Made by a program: the position numbers and the translations under genes
Shown: one piece after another, positions 1-8,200 of the stretch
Layout of the letters: every line of letters begins with the position of its first letter
Numbering within the stretch: the stretch's first letter is position 1
The notes under the pieces: generated by a model
Told to the model about the DNA's origin: nothing
Database searches by the model: none
Seen by the model: only the letters and a program-made list of their open reading frames with translations
NCBI RefSeq assembly: GCF_015552075.1
Contig: NZ_JADNDZ010000095.1
Location: 1 to 64,000, forward strand
DNA: 64,000 nucleotides
Origin: Collinsella aerofaciens
GTDB lineage: Bacteria; Actinomycetota; Coriobacteriia; Coriobacteriales; Coriobacteriaceae
Direction of reading: 5' to 3'

Positions 1-55
1 GGACGCCGCCCTCTCAAGGCGGAGATCACCAGTTCGAATCTGGTACGGGCTACCA
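1..55 (+). tRNA. tRNA-Glu (CTC), 3' part
   Basis: This is the 3' portion of a tRNA gene cut by the window edge. The anticodon stem pairs CCGCC (6-10) with GGCGG (18-22). The seven-base loop CTCTCAA puts CTC at 13-15, which reads the Glu codon GAG. The T arm pairs ACCAG (28-32) with CTGGT (40-44) around a TTCGAAT loop. The 3' acceptor strand is at 45-51 and an encoded CCA at 53-55. The acceptor 5' strand and D arm lie outside the window. Confidence 0.93.
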
Positions 56-65
56 AAATTGAACG

Positions 66-93
66 CCCGGGCCTCGTAAGAGACCCGGGTTTT
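66..93 (+). terminator. Intrinsic terminator after tRNA-Glu
   Basis: CCCGGG and flanking CCTC pair with GAGACCCGGG across a short GTAA-centred loop, followed by TTTT. It directly follows the tRNA and separates it from the next gene. Confidence 0.85.
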
Positions 94-152
94 GTGTATT
101 GACCGATATTTAAGGCGCGCGTTGAGTCTGCCGCCCGGACCGAGGAGTTGTC

Positions 153-1070
153 ATGGACCTGCCTATCAGCTTGGAAGACATCACGTATGCCGAGAACTAT
201 CTGGCGCAGGGCGACCTGGCTACGGCGACGCCGCTGCTTGAGCGTCTGGTGGAGCTCGCCGAGGAGTATATCGACGCTGAGTGCAAGACGGAGGAGAAGC
301 GCCAGTACTTTAGCTTCGACAGCAAGTTTGAGCGCCTGGCCTATCGCCGCGTGGAGAAGGATCCGCGCGAGCTGGTGCAGGTCGAGGTTCCCTTTGACCG
401 CCTGTACTCCGACATGGCGTTTGCCTACATTCGCCAGCAGGATTATGTGAGTGCTCGGAATGCCCTGATGCAGGCCGTGCGTTGGGATCCCATGAACTGC
501 AACTATCGCTTGGACTTGGCCGAGCTGTTCCGCGCGCTCGAGGACAAGCAGGAGTGGGCATCGCTCTCGTTCTCGGTGCTGGAGCGCGCGAGTGACGGTA
601 AGTGCGCCGCACGCGCCTACACCAACTTGGGTCAGTACTTCTTGGAGCCCGAGACCGAGAACATTTCGGCTGCCGTGGGCTGCGCACGTCTGGCGCTGCG
701 CCTGGCGCCCAATGATGCGCATACGACGCGCCTGCTCAACAAGATCCATACCACCTATCCGGATGCCGCGGACGAGAGTGACGACCATGTGATGGGTGAG
801 CTCGCCCTGCAGGGCGTGCCGACCTCGCCTTCGGCCGAGATCGCCATCTGCCTGATCATGTGCGCGACCGATGCTGCAAGCGACGGCGACAAGCAGGAGG
901 CTACGCGTCTGACGGTCCGTGCCCGCGACCTGGTGGGCGAGGAGGCATGCGCGGCGATTATCAAGCTGGTGCGCGAGAGCGATGCCGAGCTCAATGCCGA
1001 GCGCAGGGCAAAGCGCGAGGCTGCGGGCTCAAACGCCGATGGCGCCAAGGAGGCCGGCGATGCCCAGTAA
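153..1070 (+). CDS. TPR-like repeat protein of unknown function
   Basis: The 305-residue soluble protein is acidic and almost entirely helical, with no signal peptide or membrane segment. Several stretches look like tetratricopeptide repeats: an N-terminal pair near residues 10-40, a helix pair near 85-120 (around YIRQQDYVSARNALMQAV) and another near 150-190. TPR arrays normally act as protein-protein scaffolds; the partner here is unknown. The C-terminal tail (about 275-305) is charged and Ala-rich, probably disordered. The ATG at 153 is preceded by GAGGAG. The 3' end overlaps the start of smpB by 11 bases in another frame, so the two are probably co-transcribed and translationally coupled. 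The TPR call rests on helix pattern only. Confidence 0.75.
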   Translation: MDLPISLEDITYAENYLAQGDLATATPLLERLVELAEEYIDAECKTEEKRQYFSFDSKFERLAYRRVEKDPRELVQVEVPFDRLYSDMAFAYIRQQDYVSARNALMQAVRWDPMNCNYRLDLAELFRALEDKQEWASLSFSVLERASDGKCAARAYTNLGQYFLEPETENISAAVGCARLALRLAPNDAHTTRLLNKIHTTYPDAADESDDHVMGELALQGVPTSPSAEIAICLIMCATDAASDGDKQEATRLTVRARDLVGEEACAAIIKLVRESDAELNAERRAKREAAGSNADGAKEAGDAQ

Positions 1071-1530
1071 GCGCGAGCGCAAGCTCATTTCCAAGAATCG
1101 CTCGGCACATCACGAGTACTTTATCGATGAGACGTTTGAGTGCGGTATTGAGCTGAGCGGTACCGAGGTCAAGTCGATTCGCGAGCGCGCGTGCCAGATT
1201 ACCGATACCTTTGCACTGATTCGTGGCGGGGAGTGCTGGCTCGTCGGCCTGCATATCCACCCTTATAGCCATGGTGGCGTGTGGAATCGCGATCCCGACC
1301 GTCGGCGCCGTCTGCTGCTGCACCGCAAGGAGATCGACTTTCTTGACGGCAAACTTCGCAACCGTGGTTATGCGCTGGTTCCGTTGGAGCTCTACTTTAA
1401 TACCGGCGGTCGCGTAAAACTGCTGCTGGGCCTGGGTCGCGGCAAGAAGCTCTACGACAAGCGCGAGGACATGGCCAAGCGTGATGTCCAACGCGAGATC
1501 GACCGCGCCCTCAAGGAACGCAACCGCTGA
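1060..1530 (+). CDS. smpB: SsrA-binding protein SmpB
   Basis: SmpB binds tmRNA and delivers it to ribosomes stalled on mRNAs lacking a stop codon (trans-translation). The 156-residue length is normal for the family. Family landmarks are visible: the N-terminal KNRSAHHEYFI segment, the strand GIELSGTEVKSIR, the segment with RDPDRRRRLLLH, and the basic C-terminal tail DKREDMAKRDVQREIDRALK that folds in the ribosomal A site. I chose the ATG at 1060 because AAGGAGG lies at 1047-1053 and the family begins with a short basic leader; longer upstream in-frame extensions encode junk. It overlaps the end of the TPR gene. No tmRNA gene is recognisable downstream in this window. Confidence 0.96.
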   Translation: MPSKRERKLISKNRSAHHEYFIDETFECGIELSGTEVKSIRERACQITDTFALIRGGECWLVGLHIHPYSHGGVWNRDPDRRRRLLLHRKEIDFLDGKLRNRGYALVPLELYFNTGGRVKLLLGLGRGKKLYDKREDMAKRDVQREIDRALKERNR

Positions 1531-1540
1531 CCGTCCTTCA

Positions 1541-1609
1541 TAAGTTGCGGTGGAATACGGACTGTTTTGCCTGTTTGAGGGGCTATTCAGTCCCTATTTC
1601 ACCGCAACT
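1541..1609. repeat. Palindromic repeat family B, copy 1
   Basis: An inverted repeat has left arm AAGTTGCGGTGGAATACGG and right arm ending TATTTCACCGCAACT, with a ~20-bp centre. The same element recurs near 40732 and 51740. The arms have one C-C mismatch and one pair that is G-U wobble if transcribed left to right. It sits between smpB and the flavin reductase and could act as an mRNA 3'-end hairpin. Confidence 0.85.
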
Positions 1610-1736
1610 GCGGGTGTCTTATCTTTCTTACTGTTCTGACACATATGTTTCAAAGGCGGCGTCCGTTATGGGCGCTGCCTTTTTTGTGGGTACATACATC
1701 CATGAGGTTCCAACCCGAGTTAGGGGAGTGATCGTT

Positions 1737-2240
1737 ATGGACAAAACTGCGTTCTTTACCATGCCGAGCGGCCTGTACGTGGTGAGCTCCGCTGCAGACG
1801 GGCTGCGCGCCGGCTGCGTCATCAACACGGCGGTGCAGGTGACATCCGCCCCGCCGCGCATCTCGATTGCCGTGAACAAGAACAACGTCACCTCGGGCGT
1901 CATCGCTTCGGCCAAAGCGTTCGCGCTGACCGTGATCGATCAGACCGCCGACATGCTCTACATCGGTAACTTTGGGTTCCGCACCAGCAGCGATTATGAC
2001 AAGTTTGCCAAATACGAGACCCGCGAGACGGCTTTGGGCATGCCCTATGTGCCCGAGCACGCGGCGGCCCTGTTTAGCTGCCGTTTGATCGACACTGTGG
2101 ATGTGGGCACGCATCTACTGTTTATCGGCGAGGTCGAGGATGCCGAGCGCCTGAGCGACGAGACGCCGCTCACCTACGATTACTACCATAAGGTCCTGAA
2201 GGGCAAGACGCCTCCGAAGGCGTCCTCGTATCAAGGCTAG
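1737..2240 (+). CDS. Flavin reductase-like FMN-binding protein
   Basis: The 167-residue protein matches the flavin reductase-like (FMN-binding split-barrel) family. It has the typical N-terminal GLYVVSSAADGLRAGCVINT segment followed by the FMN-contact strand region VTSAPPRISIAVNKNN. These proteins bind FMN as homodimers and pass electrons between NAD(P)H or rubredoxin and acceptors. The next gene encodes a rubredoxin. In some anaerobes the same two modules are fused as high-molecular-weight rubredoxin, which supplies electrons to flavodiiron proteins; here they are split. The ATG at 1737 follows GGGGAG. An oxygen or NO detoxification role is inferred from that fusion precedent, not seen directly. 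Confidence 0.85.
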   Translation: MDKTAFFTMPSGLYVVSSAADGLRAGCVINTAVQVTSAPPRISIAVNKNNVTSGVIASAKAFALTVIDQTADMLYIGNFGFRTSSDYDKFAKYETRETALGMPYVPEHAAALFSCRLIDTVDVGTHLLFIGEVEDAERLSDETPLTYDYYHKVLKGKTPPKASSYQG

Positions 2241-2257
2241 AAATGTTTTAAAAAAAC

Positions 2258-2285
2258 TTGCATTATATTATTGAGAATCTATACT
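2258..2285 (+). promoter_or_regulatory. Sigma-70 type promoter for the rubredoxin gene
   Basis: TTGCAT (2258-2263) and TATACT (2280-2285) are separated by 16 bp in a strongly AT-rich stretch, about 45 bp before the rubredoxin start. The small gene may therefore be transcribed separately from the upstream flavin reductase. Confidence 0.65.
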
Positions 2286-2329
2286 AATAGATGAAGTACA
2301 TCACCAGTCGCGTTCGAGAGGAGAACATC

Positions 2330-2473
2330 ATGACTGAGGAGAAGAAGACGTATAAGTTCGTGTGCATCGTTTGTGGTTACGAGGTTGAGGTCGACACGCC
2401 CGAGCTGCCCGAGGATTACGTGTGCCCGGTGTGCGGCGTCGGTCCCGATCAGTTTGAGCTCGTCGAGGAGTAG
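2330..2473 (+). CDS. Short rubredoxin
   Basis: The 47-residue protein has the two CxxCG metal-binding knuckles of rubredoxin: CIVCGY near residues 11-16 and CPVCGVG near 31-37. These bind one iron through four cysteines and carry single electrons. Classical rubredoxins are 52-54 residues; this one has a shortened loop between the knuckles and lacks the usual Gly-Thr-Phe segment. The ATG at 2330 is preceded by GAGAGGAG; an in-frame upstream ATG at 2291 has no ribosome site. Its own promoter is visible upstream and an intrinsic terminator follows. The neighbouring flavin reductase is the obvious candidate redox partner. Confidence 0.9.
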   Translation: MTEEKKTYKFVCIVCGYEVEVDTPELPEDYVCPVCGVGPDQFELVEE

Positions 2474-2512
2474 CTCGTCGGCACGCGGCTCACGGCAACA
2501 CATAGCTCTGTC

Positions 2513-2550
2513 CAAGGGTCCCGGTCGGATATCCCGGCCGGGACCCTTTT
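2513..2550 (+). terminator. Intrinsic terminator after rubredoxin
   Basis: GGGTCCCGGTCGG (2516-2528) pairs with CCGGCCGGGACCC (2534-2546) with one G-U/mismatch position, followed by TTTT. Confidence 0.88.
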
Positions 2551-2573
2551 CCTCCGTCCCCAAGGGATCACGG
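2547..2573. repeat. Repeat family C, half copy
   Basis: The stretch TTTTCCTCCGTCCCCAAGGG plus GATCACG matches one arm of the full palindrome at 27148-27212. It directly abuts the rubredoxin terminator. Confidence 0.6.
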
Positions 2574-2615
2574 TTGCTGTTGGCCGATCCTGTCTGTTGT
2601 GAGTCCGGCCGACCT

Positions 2616-2757
2616 TTTGTCTTAATCTGTAACGTCTAACGGTGGAAATTGGGTCCACTTGTTACAGATTGAGACAAACGGAGCTGTCCCTCGGAATGAT
2701 CTCGATCTGTAACATCTAGACATCAAAAGCGGGTCTAGATGTTACAGATCGAGACGT
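2616..2757. repeat. Repeat family A, two copies 80 bp apart
   Basis: Two ~60-bp hairpin units lie at 2616-2678 and 2697-2757. Each starts with a form of CTCGATCTGTAAC and ends with GTTACAGATCGAGAC; the aligned starts are 2621 and 2701. In copy 2 the stem extends through TCTAGAC/GTCTAGA, leaving an 11-base loop. They lie between the ends of two converging genes. Confidence 0.9.
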
Positions 2758-2782
2758 TTGCCTGGGTAGGTGCCCCGCCCCA

Positions 2783-4039
2783 TTACATCCCTGTCAACAA
2801 CACGACATCGAGAACCGTTACGATGACGCCGATTCCTACAAGCAGCGCGTTGAGTGGACGCGAGTTGGCGTATTTGCCCATGACGCGGCGTGAGCTGGTG
2901 AGCCGTATGAGCACAAAGACCGTAATCGGCAGCTGAAGCGACAGCAGTGCCTGACTCCAGATGAGACCTTCAAAAGGATTTGGGACGACTAGGCACGCCG
3001 TCACTGCGCCGACGAAACAGGCCGCCACCCCAATCGATGAGTGTCGGTCGTGGATGTCGTATTCCTCGTCGAACATGCCCGCGGTGATGGTGCCCGCCGC
3101 CATGCCCGCCGTCACGCTGCTCGATAGTCCCGCGAACAGCAGCGCTACCGCAAAGATAGTTGAGCTTGCCGGGCCCAAGATGGGGGAGAGCGTGGCCGCT
3201 GCGACGGCGAGGTCGTCTACGACAATGCCGTGCGCAAAGAAGGTCGTTGCGGCCAGGATGACCATGGCCGAGTTGATTGCCCAGCCCACGCCCATCGAAA
3301 AGAGCGTGTCGAAGAGCTCGTAGCGCAGACGTTCTTCGATAACCTGCTCGCCTTGGCCTTCGAAGTGCATAGATTGGATGACCTCGGAGTGCAGAAAAAG
3401 GTTGTGTGGCATAACGACCGCACCCAGGACACTCACGATAATCGCGGCAGAGCCAGTGGGCATACTGGGCGTGATCCAGCTTGCGACGGCTTGCGGCCAG
3501 TCGACCTTGACTAGTGCAAGCTCGGCCAAAAACGAGAGTCCTACCACGCCTACGAAGGCGATGATCCAGCGTTCGGCATGCTTGTAGGAGTTCGTCATGA
3601 GCATCGCCATCGATACTGCCGCCACGATGACGCAGCCCGCACGCACGGGCAGCCCAAAGAGCATTTGAAGGGCAATCGCGCCGCCCAGGACCTCGGCCAT
3701 GGCGGTGGCGATGGTCGCGAGATAGGCACTGGCGAGCACCGTGCGCCCGACGAAGCGGGGGAGGTAACGTGTCGTGGCCTCGGCAAGGCAGGCGCCCGTG
3801 GCGATACCCAGGTGCGCCGCGTTGTGCTGCAGCACGATGAGCATAATCGTGGACAGCGTGACGATCCACAGCAGCGCGTAGCCAAACTGCGAGCCCGCGG
3901 CCATATTGGAGGCCCAGTTGCCCGGGTCGATAAAGCCGACGGTCACGAGCAGCCCGGGGCCGATATGCCGCGCAATGTCTAGGCCTCCGTGACCACCGGT
4001 GCGTCGGGAGCCAAAGTGTTGTTTGAGACGGTTGAGCAT
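2783..4039 (-). CDS. NRAMP-family divalent metal ion transporter
   Basis: NRAMP proteins import Mn2+, Fe2+ or related ions with protons across the cytoplasmic membrane. The 418-residue protein has about 11 hydrophobic segments and both family metal-site motifs: DPGN in TM1 (GFIDPGNWASN, near residues 38-48) and MPHN in TM6 (VVMPHNLFLHSE, near 217-228). The ATG at 4039 is preceded by AGGAG at the right distance and gives a normal N terminus; a longer start at 4075 lacks a site. It lies 75 bp downstream of gpmA on the same strand and may be co-transcribed with it. Substrate preference cannot be set from sequence; no manganese riboswitch is visible upstream. Confidence 0.92.
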   Translation of the reverse strand: MLNRLKQHFGSRRTGGHGGLDIARHIGPGLLVTVGFIDPGNWASNMAAGSQFGYALLWIVTLSTIMLIVLQHNAAHLGIATGACLAEATTRYLPRFVGRTVLASAYLATIATAMAEVLGGAIALQMLFGLPVRAGCVIVAAVSMAMLMTNSYKHAERWIIAFVGVVGLSFLAELALVKVDWPQAVASWITPSMPTGSAAIIVSVLGAVVMPHNLFLHSEVIQSMHFEGQGEQVIEERLRYELFDTLFSMGVGWAINSAMVILAATTFFAHGIVVDDLAVAAATLSPILGPASSTIFAVALLFAGLSSSVTAGMAAGTITAGMFDEEYDIHDRHSSIGVAACFVGAVTACLVVPNPFEGLIWSQALLSLQLPITVFVLIRLTSSRRVMGKYANSRPLNALLVGIGVIVTVLDVVLLTGM

Positions 4040-4114
4040 GGTGCGCTCCTGTGTATGGGCGGCGTGACGTCGCATCTGGGTCGTGCGGCGCCACGCGTCG
4101 GATTTGGGTTGGGG

Positions 4115-4888
4115 CTACTTGTGCGCTTTGCCCTGATTGGCCACGGCGTCGATCTTGGCGGCGATGGTCGCCGGGTCGCCGATGTAGCGCTTGTCGAGGA
4201 CATTGAAATCGGTATCGAAGGTGTAGACGAGCGGCACGCCGGTGGGGATGTTGACCTTGAGGATCTCCTCGGGCGTGAGGTGCTCGAGCTTCATGACGAG
4301 TGAGCGCAGGGAGTTGCCGTGTGCGGCGATGAGTACGCGCTTGCCGGCGAGCATCTGGGGGCGAATCTCATCCTCAAAATAAGGCCAGACGCGGGCTATC
4401 GTGTCCTTGAGGCATTCGGTATAGGGCAGCTGGTCGGGCGCGATGTCGCGGTATTGCTCCTGGGTGTGGGGGTCGCGACTGTCGCCCGGCTCGAGTGCCG
4501 GCGGGCAGACATCGAAGGAGCGGCGCCAGATGAGCACCTGTTCGTCGCCGTGCTCCGCGGCGGCATCGGCCTTGTTGAGACCCTGCAACGCACCGTAGTG
4601 GCGCTCGTTGAGCTTCCAGGATTTGATGACGGGCAGCCACTCGCGATCCATTTGGCCGAGCACGATGTTGAGGGTGTGGATCGCGCGCTTGAGGCGCGAA
4701 GTGTAGCAGACGTCAAAGTCGAAACCGGCTTCTTTGAGGGCGCGGCCGCCTGCCGCCGCCTCTTCGCGGCCCGTGTCGGTGAGTTCGACATCGGTCCAGC
4801 CGGTGAACAGGTTGAGCTTGTTCCACTCGGACTCTCCGTGACGGATAAGGACGAGTTGCATCGTCTGCTGGTCTGCTTGGTGCGCCAT
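4115..4888 (-). CDS. gpmA: 2,3-bisphosphoglycerate-dependent phosphoglycerate mutase
   Basis: The enzyme interconverts 3- and 2-phosphoglycerate in glycolysis through a phosphohistidine intermediate. The 257-residue protein shows the RHGESEWN active-site motif (residues 16-23, catalytic His17), the substrate loop NERHYGALQGLNKAD and the second active-site His in AAHGNSLRSL. Length and motifs fit the cofactor-dependent dPGM type. The ATG at 4888 has AAGGAG six bases upstream; a second Met at residue 10 is possible but less well placed. It is the first gene of a minus-strand pair with the NRAMP transporter. Confidence 0.96.
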   Translation of the reverse strand: MAHQADQQTMQLVLIRHGESEWNKLNLFTGWTDVELTDTGREEAAAGGRALKEAGFDFDVCYTSRLKRAIHTLNIVLGQMDREWLPVIKSWKLNERHYGALQGLNKADAAAEHGDEQVLIWRRSFDVCPPALEPGDSRDPHTQEQYRDIAPDQLPYTECLKDTIARVWPYFEDEIRPQMLAGKRVLIAAHGNSLRSLVMKLEHLTPEEILKVNIPTGVPLVYTFDTDFNVLDKRYIGDPATIAAKIDAVANQGKAHK

Positions 4889-5267
4889 AGGGGTCTCCTT
4901 GATCTGGCACGGTGTGCGTGCCGTTTGCTTGACGCCGCAAAGGATACCCGTTTTAGGCCAAAAAGTTAACCAAGACTAACAAAATTGTTCTATTTGAATG
5001 GGATGGTGAAGGGGGGCTGCCGAAATGTCTCGATCTGTAACAACTAGGGATGGAAATTGGGTCTTACTGTTACAGATTGAGATGTTTGAAGAGGTGAGTT
5101 TGCAGGCCGAACTTGGGGCCTATGTTGTCGCCCTTGAGGTCGGCGGTGTCCACTCGCAGGGCGTGCGTTACGCGATTGTTTCGAAACGGGTGGGAAACAC
5201 AACGGGTCGGCGATGCTCCTAGTATGCCTATTCAACTGACTGTCTAAATATCTAGGGGAGGATCGCG
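4889..5267. other. Divergent gpmA/gltB intergenic region
   Basis: This 379-bp region separates divergent gpmA and gltB. It contains one family A hairpin (5023-5087) and an AT-rich patch near 4965-5000 that probably holds the gpmA promoter. I could not define convincing -35/-10 pairs for either gene. The stretch 5088-5267, the gltB leader, shows no small gene or recognisable riboswitch. Confidence 0.5.
5023..5087. repeat. Repeat family A, single copy
   Basis: A single hairpin unit has arms CTCGATCTGTAAC and GTTACAGATTGAGA, which form one G-T wobble pair. The left flank CTGCCGAAATG resembles the spacer between clustered copies (GGCTGCCGAAAG near 14050), so this may be the remnant of a larger cluster. 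Confidence 0.85.
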
Positions 5268-8200
5268 ATGCAGGCAGATTCCGCTCAGCAGCAGGGCCTT
5301 TATCGCCCCGAATTCGACCACGATGCATGTGGCATCGGCGCGCTTGCCGATATCAACGGCGAGCGCCATCACCAGATTCTGGACGATGCGCTGTCCATTC
5401 TGGTCAACTTGGAGCACCGCGGCGGTACGGGACTCGAGAAGAATACCGGCGACGGCGCCGGCATCCTGTTTCAGGTCCCGCATCACTTTTTCCGCAAAGA
5501 GGCTCAAAAGTGCGGCCAGATTCTGCCGGCAGAGGGCGACTATGGCGTGGCCATGCTGTTCTTCCCGCAGGACGACAAGGGCGTAGAGGATGCCCGTCGC
5601 GTGTTTGAGGAGGGCTGCGCCGAGGCCGGCGTGCCGCTGCTCTTTTGGCGCGAGGTGCCCGTCGACCCGCACGACCTGGGCGAGACGGCCCGCGCCTGCA
5701 TGCCTACCATCCTGCAGGCCTTTCTGGGCCGCCCCGACGACACGCCGGCCGGCGACGCATTCGAGCGCCGCCTGTACGTGTGCCGCCGCACCATCGAAAA
5801 GAAGGCCGACGCTGAGTTCGCCCTGCGCGACAAGATCTTCTATGTGTGCTCCATGAGCTCGCGCACCATCGTGTACAAGGGCATGCTGGTCGCCACGCAG
5901 ATGCGCCGCTTCTTCATCGACCTCAACGACGCCGCCGTCAAGACGGCCGTGGCGCTCGTCCACTCGCGCTACTCCACCAACACCACGCCCAGCTGGGAGC
6001 GTGCGCACCCCAACCGTTTTATCATTCACAACGGCGAGATCAACACCCTCAAGGGCAACGTCAACTGGATTCGCGCCCGCGAACCCAACCTGTACAGCCC
6101 CGTGTTGCAGCACGATCTTGAGCGCGTGATGCCCATCATCAACCGCGAGGGTTCCGACTCCGCGATTCTGGACAACGTGCTTGAGTTTTTGGTCATGAAC
6201 GGTCGCCCGCTCACGCGTGCCGCGTCCATGTTGCTGCCCGAGCCGTGGGACCACAACGATAGTCTGAGTGAGGAGCGTCGCGCCTACGACGCCTACCAGT
6301 CCATGCTCATGGAGCCGTGGGATGGCCCGGCGGCCATCGCCTTTACCGACGGTCGCACGCTGGCCGCCGCCCTCGACCGTAACGGCCTGCGTCCCGCCCG
6401 CTACTATGTGACGCGCGACGGTCGCTTTATGCTGGCAAGCGAGGTGGGCACCATCGAGGTGCGTCCCGAGAACATCCTGACGAGCGGCTGCCTGGGACCG
6501 GGCCAGATGCTCGAGGTCGACTTTGCCCGCGGCCGCGTGATCTACAACGACGAGCTGCGCGCCCGTTACGCCAAGGAAAAGCCCTACCGTGATTGGATTG
6601 CCGAGGAGACGCTAACCGTTGACGCGCTCGATGAGCCCGTTGCGGCAACGCCCGCCGAGGACGCCGAGGTGCCCGCCGCCGTGCGTATGGCCAAGCTTGG
6701 CTACCACTGGGATGACGTCGACGAGGTCGTGCGTCCCATGGCCCAGCAGGGCAAGGCACCGCTTGCTTCGATGGGCATCGATGCGCCGCTGGCCTGCCTG
6801 TCCAAGAAGACGCGCTCGTTCTACGACTATTTCTATCAGCTGTTCGCTCAAGTCACGAACCCGCCGATCGACGCCCTTCGCGAGCATATGGTCACCTCGA
6901 CCACGCTCTACCTGGGCAACCACGGCAACCTGCTCGAGGACTCCCGTACGGCCTGCCAGCTGGTGCGCCTGGAGCGTCCGCTGCTGAGCGAGGAGGAGTT
7001 TGACCGCATCTGCGCCATCGACCGCGTGGGCTTTAAGACCCGCCGTTTCCGTGCCGTCTACCGCTGCGATGCCGGCGAGGGCGCGCTGCAGGCTGCGCTC
7101 AAGCAGCTTGCCGAAGACGTCGAGGCTGCGGTTCGCGATGGCGTGAACATCGTGGTGCTGAGCGATCGCGCCGGAGCGGGCGAGGTGCCCGTGCCGTCGC
7201 TGCTCGCCGTGGGCTGCGTGCACAACCACCTGATCCGTGCCGGCGTGCGCACCTTTGCCGATATCGTGGTGGAGTGCGGCGATGCCGTGTCTCCACACGA
7301 CTTTGCGGCGCTGGTGGGCTACTCCGCAAGCGGCATCTACCCGTACAACGCGCATGCGTGCATCCGCGACTTGGCGGCGCACGGCGATCTGGACGTGACA
7401 GCCGAGCAGGGCATCGCCAACTACAACAAGGCCGCGACGGCGGGCATCGTCTCCATCATGTCCAAGATGGGCATCTCCACGGTGCAGAGCTACCACTCCG
7501 CGCAAATCTTTGAGGCCGTTGGCTTTACGCCGGAGTTCGTCAACGCGTACTTCGCCGGCACGGTGAGCCGTGTGGGCGGTATGGGTGTCGAGGACGTTGA
7601 GCGCGAGCAAAACGAGCGCTACGACGCCGCGCTCGCTATCCTTAAGAGCCCGGCTCCCGATCAACTGCCCACGCTGGGCCTGACCAAGTGGCGCCCGCTC
7701 GGCGGCGAGGATCACCTCATCGATCCGCAGACTGTCTACTTGCTGCAGACCGCCTGCCGTGAGGACAGCTACAACACCTTTAAGGAGTACAGCGCCCGCC
7801 TGCACCGCACCGGCCGTGCCGTGCGCCTGCGCGACCTGCTGGACTTTGATGCCAGCGGCCGCACTCCGGTGGCACTCGACGAGGTCGAGCCCGCGCTCAA
7901 CATCGTCCGCCGCTTTAACACCGGCGCTATGTCGTATGGCTCCATCAGCAAAGAGGCACACGAGTGCGTGGCCATCGCCATGAACCGCCTACACGGCCGT
8001 TCCAACTCCGGCGAGGGCGGCGAGGATCCGCGTCGCGAGACCCCGTTGGCCAACGGTGACTCCAAGAACTCCGCCATCAAACAGGTGGCAAGTGCGCGCT
8101 TTGGCGTGACGAGCCGCTATCTGTGCAGCGCCTTTGAGATTCAAATTAAGATGGCCCAGGGCGCCAAGCCCGGCGAGGGCGGCCACCTGCCCGGCAAGAA

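Noticed and set aside
1531-1736. tmRNA gene next to smpB
   Set aside because: The two are often neighbours, but the region holds only a family B palindrome and a short leader. There is no tRNA-like acceptor or tag-coding frame.
4040-4114. Manganese riboswitch before the NRAMP gene
   Set aside because: The leader is 75 bp and lacks the paired conserved loops of the yybP-ykoY class.
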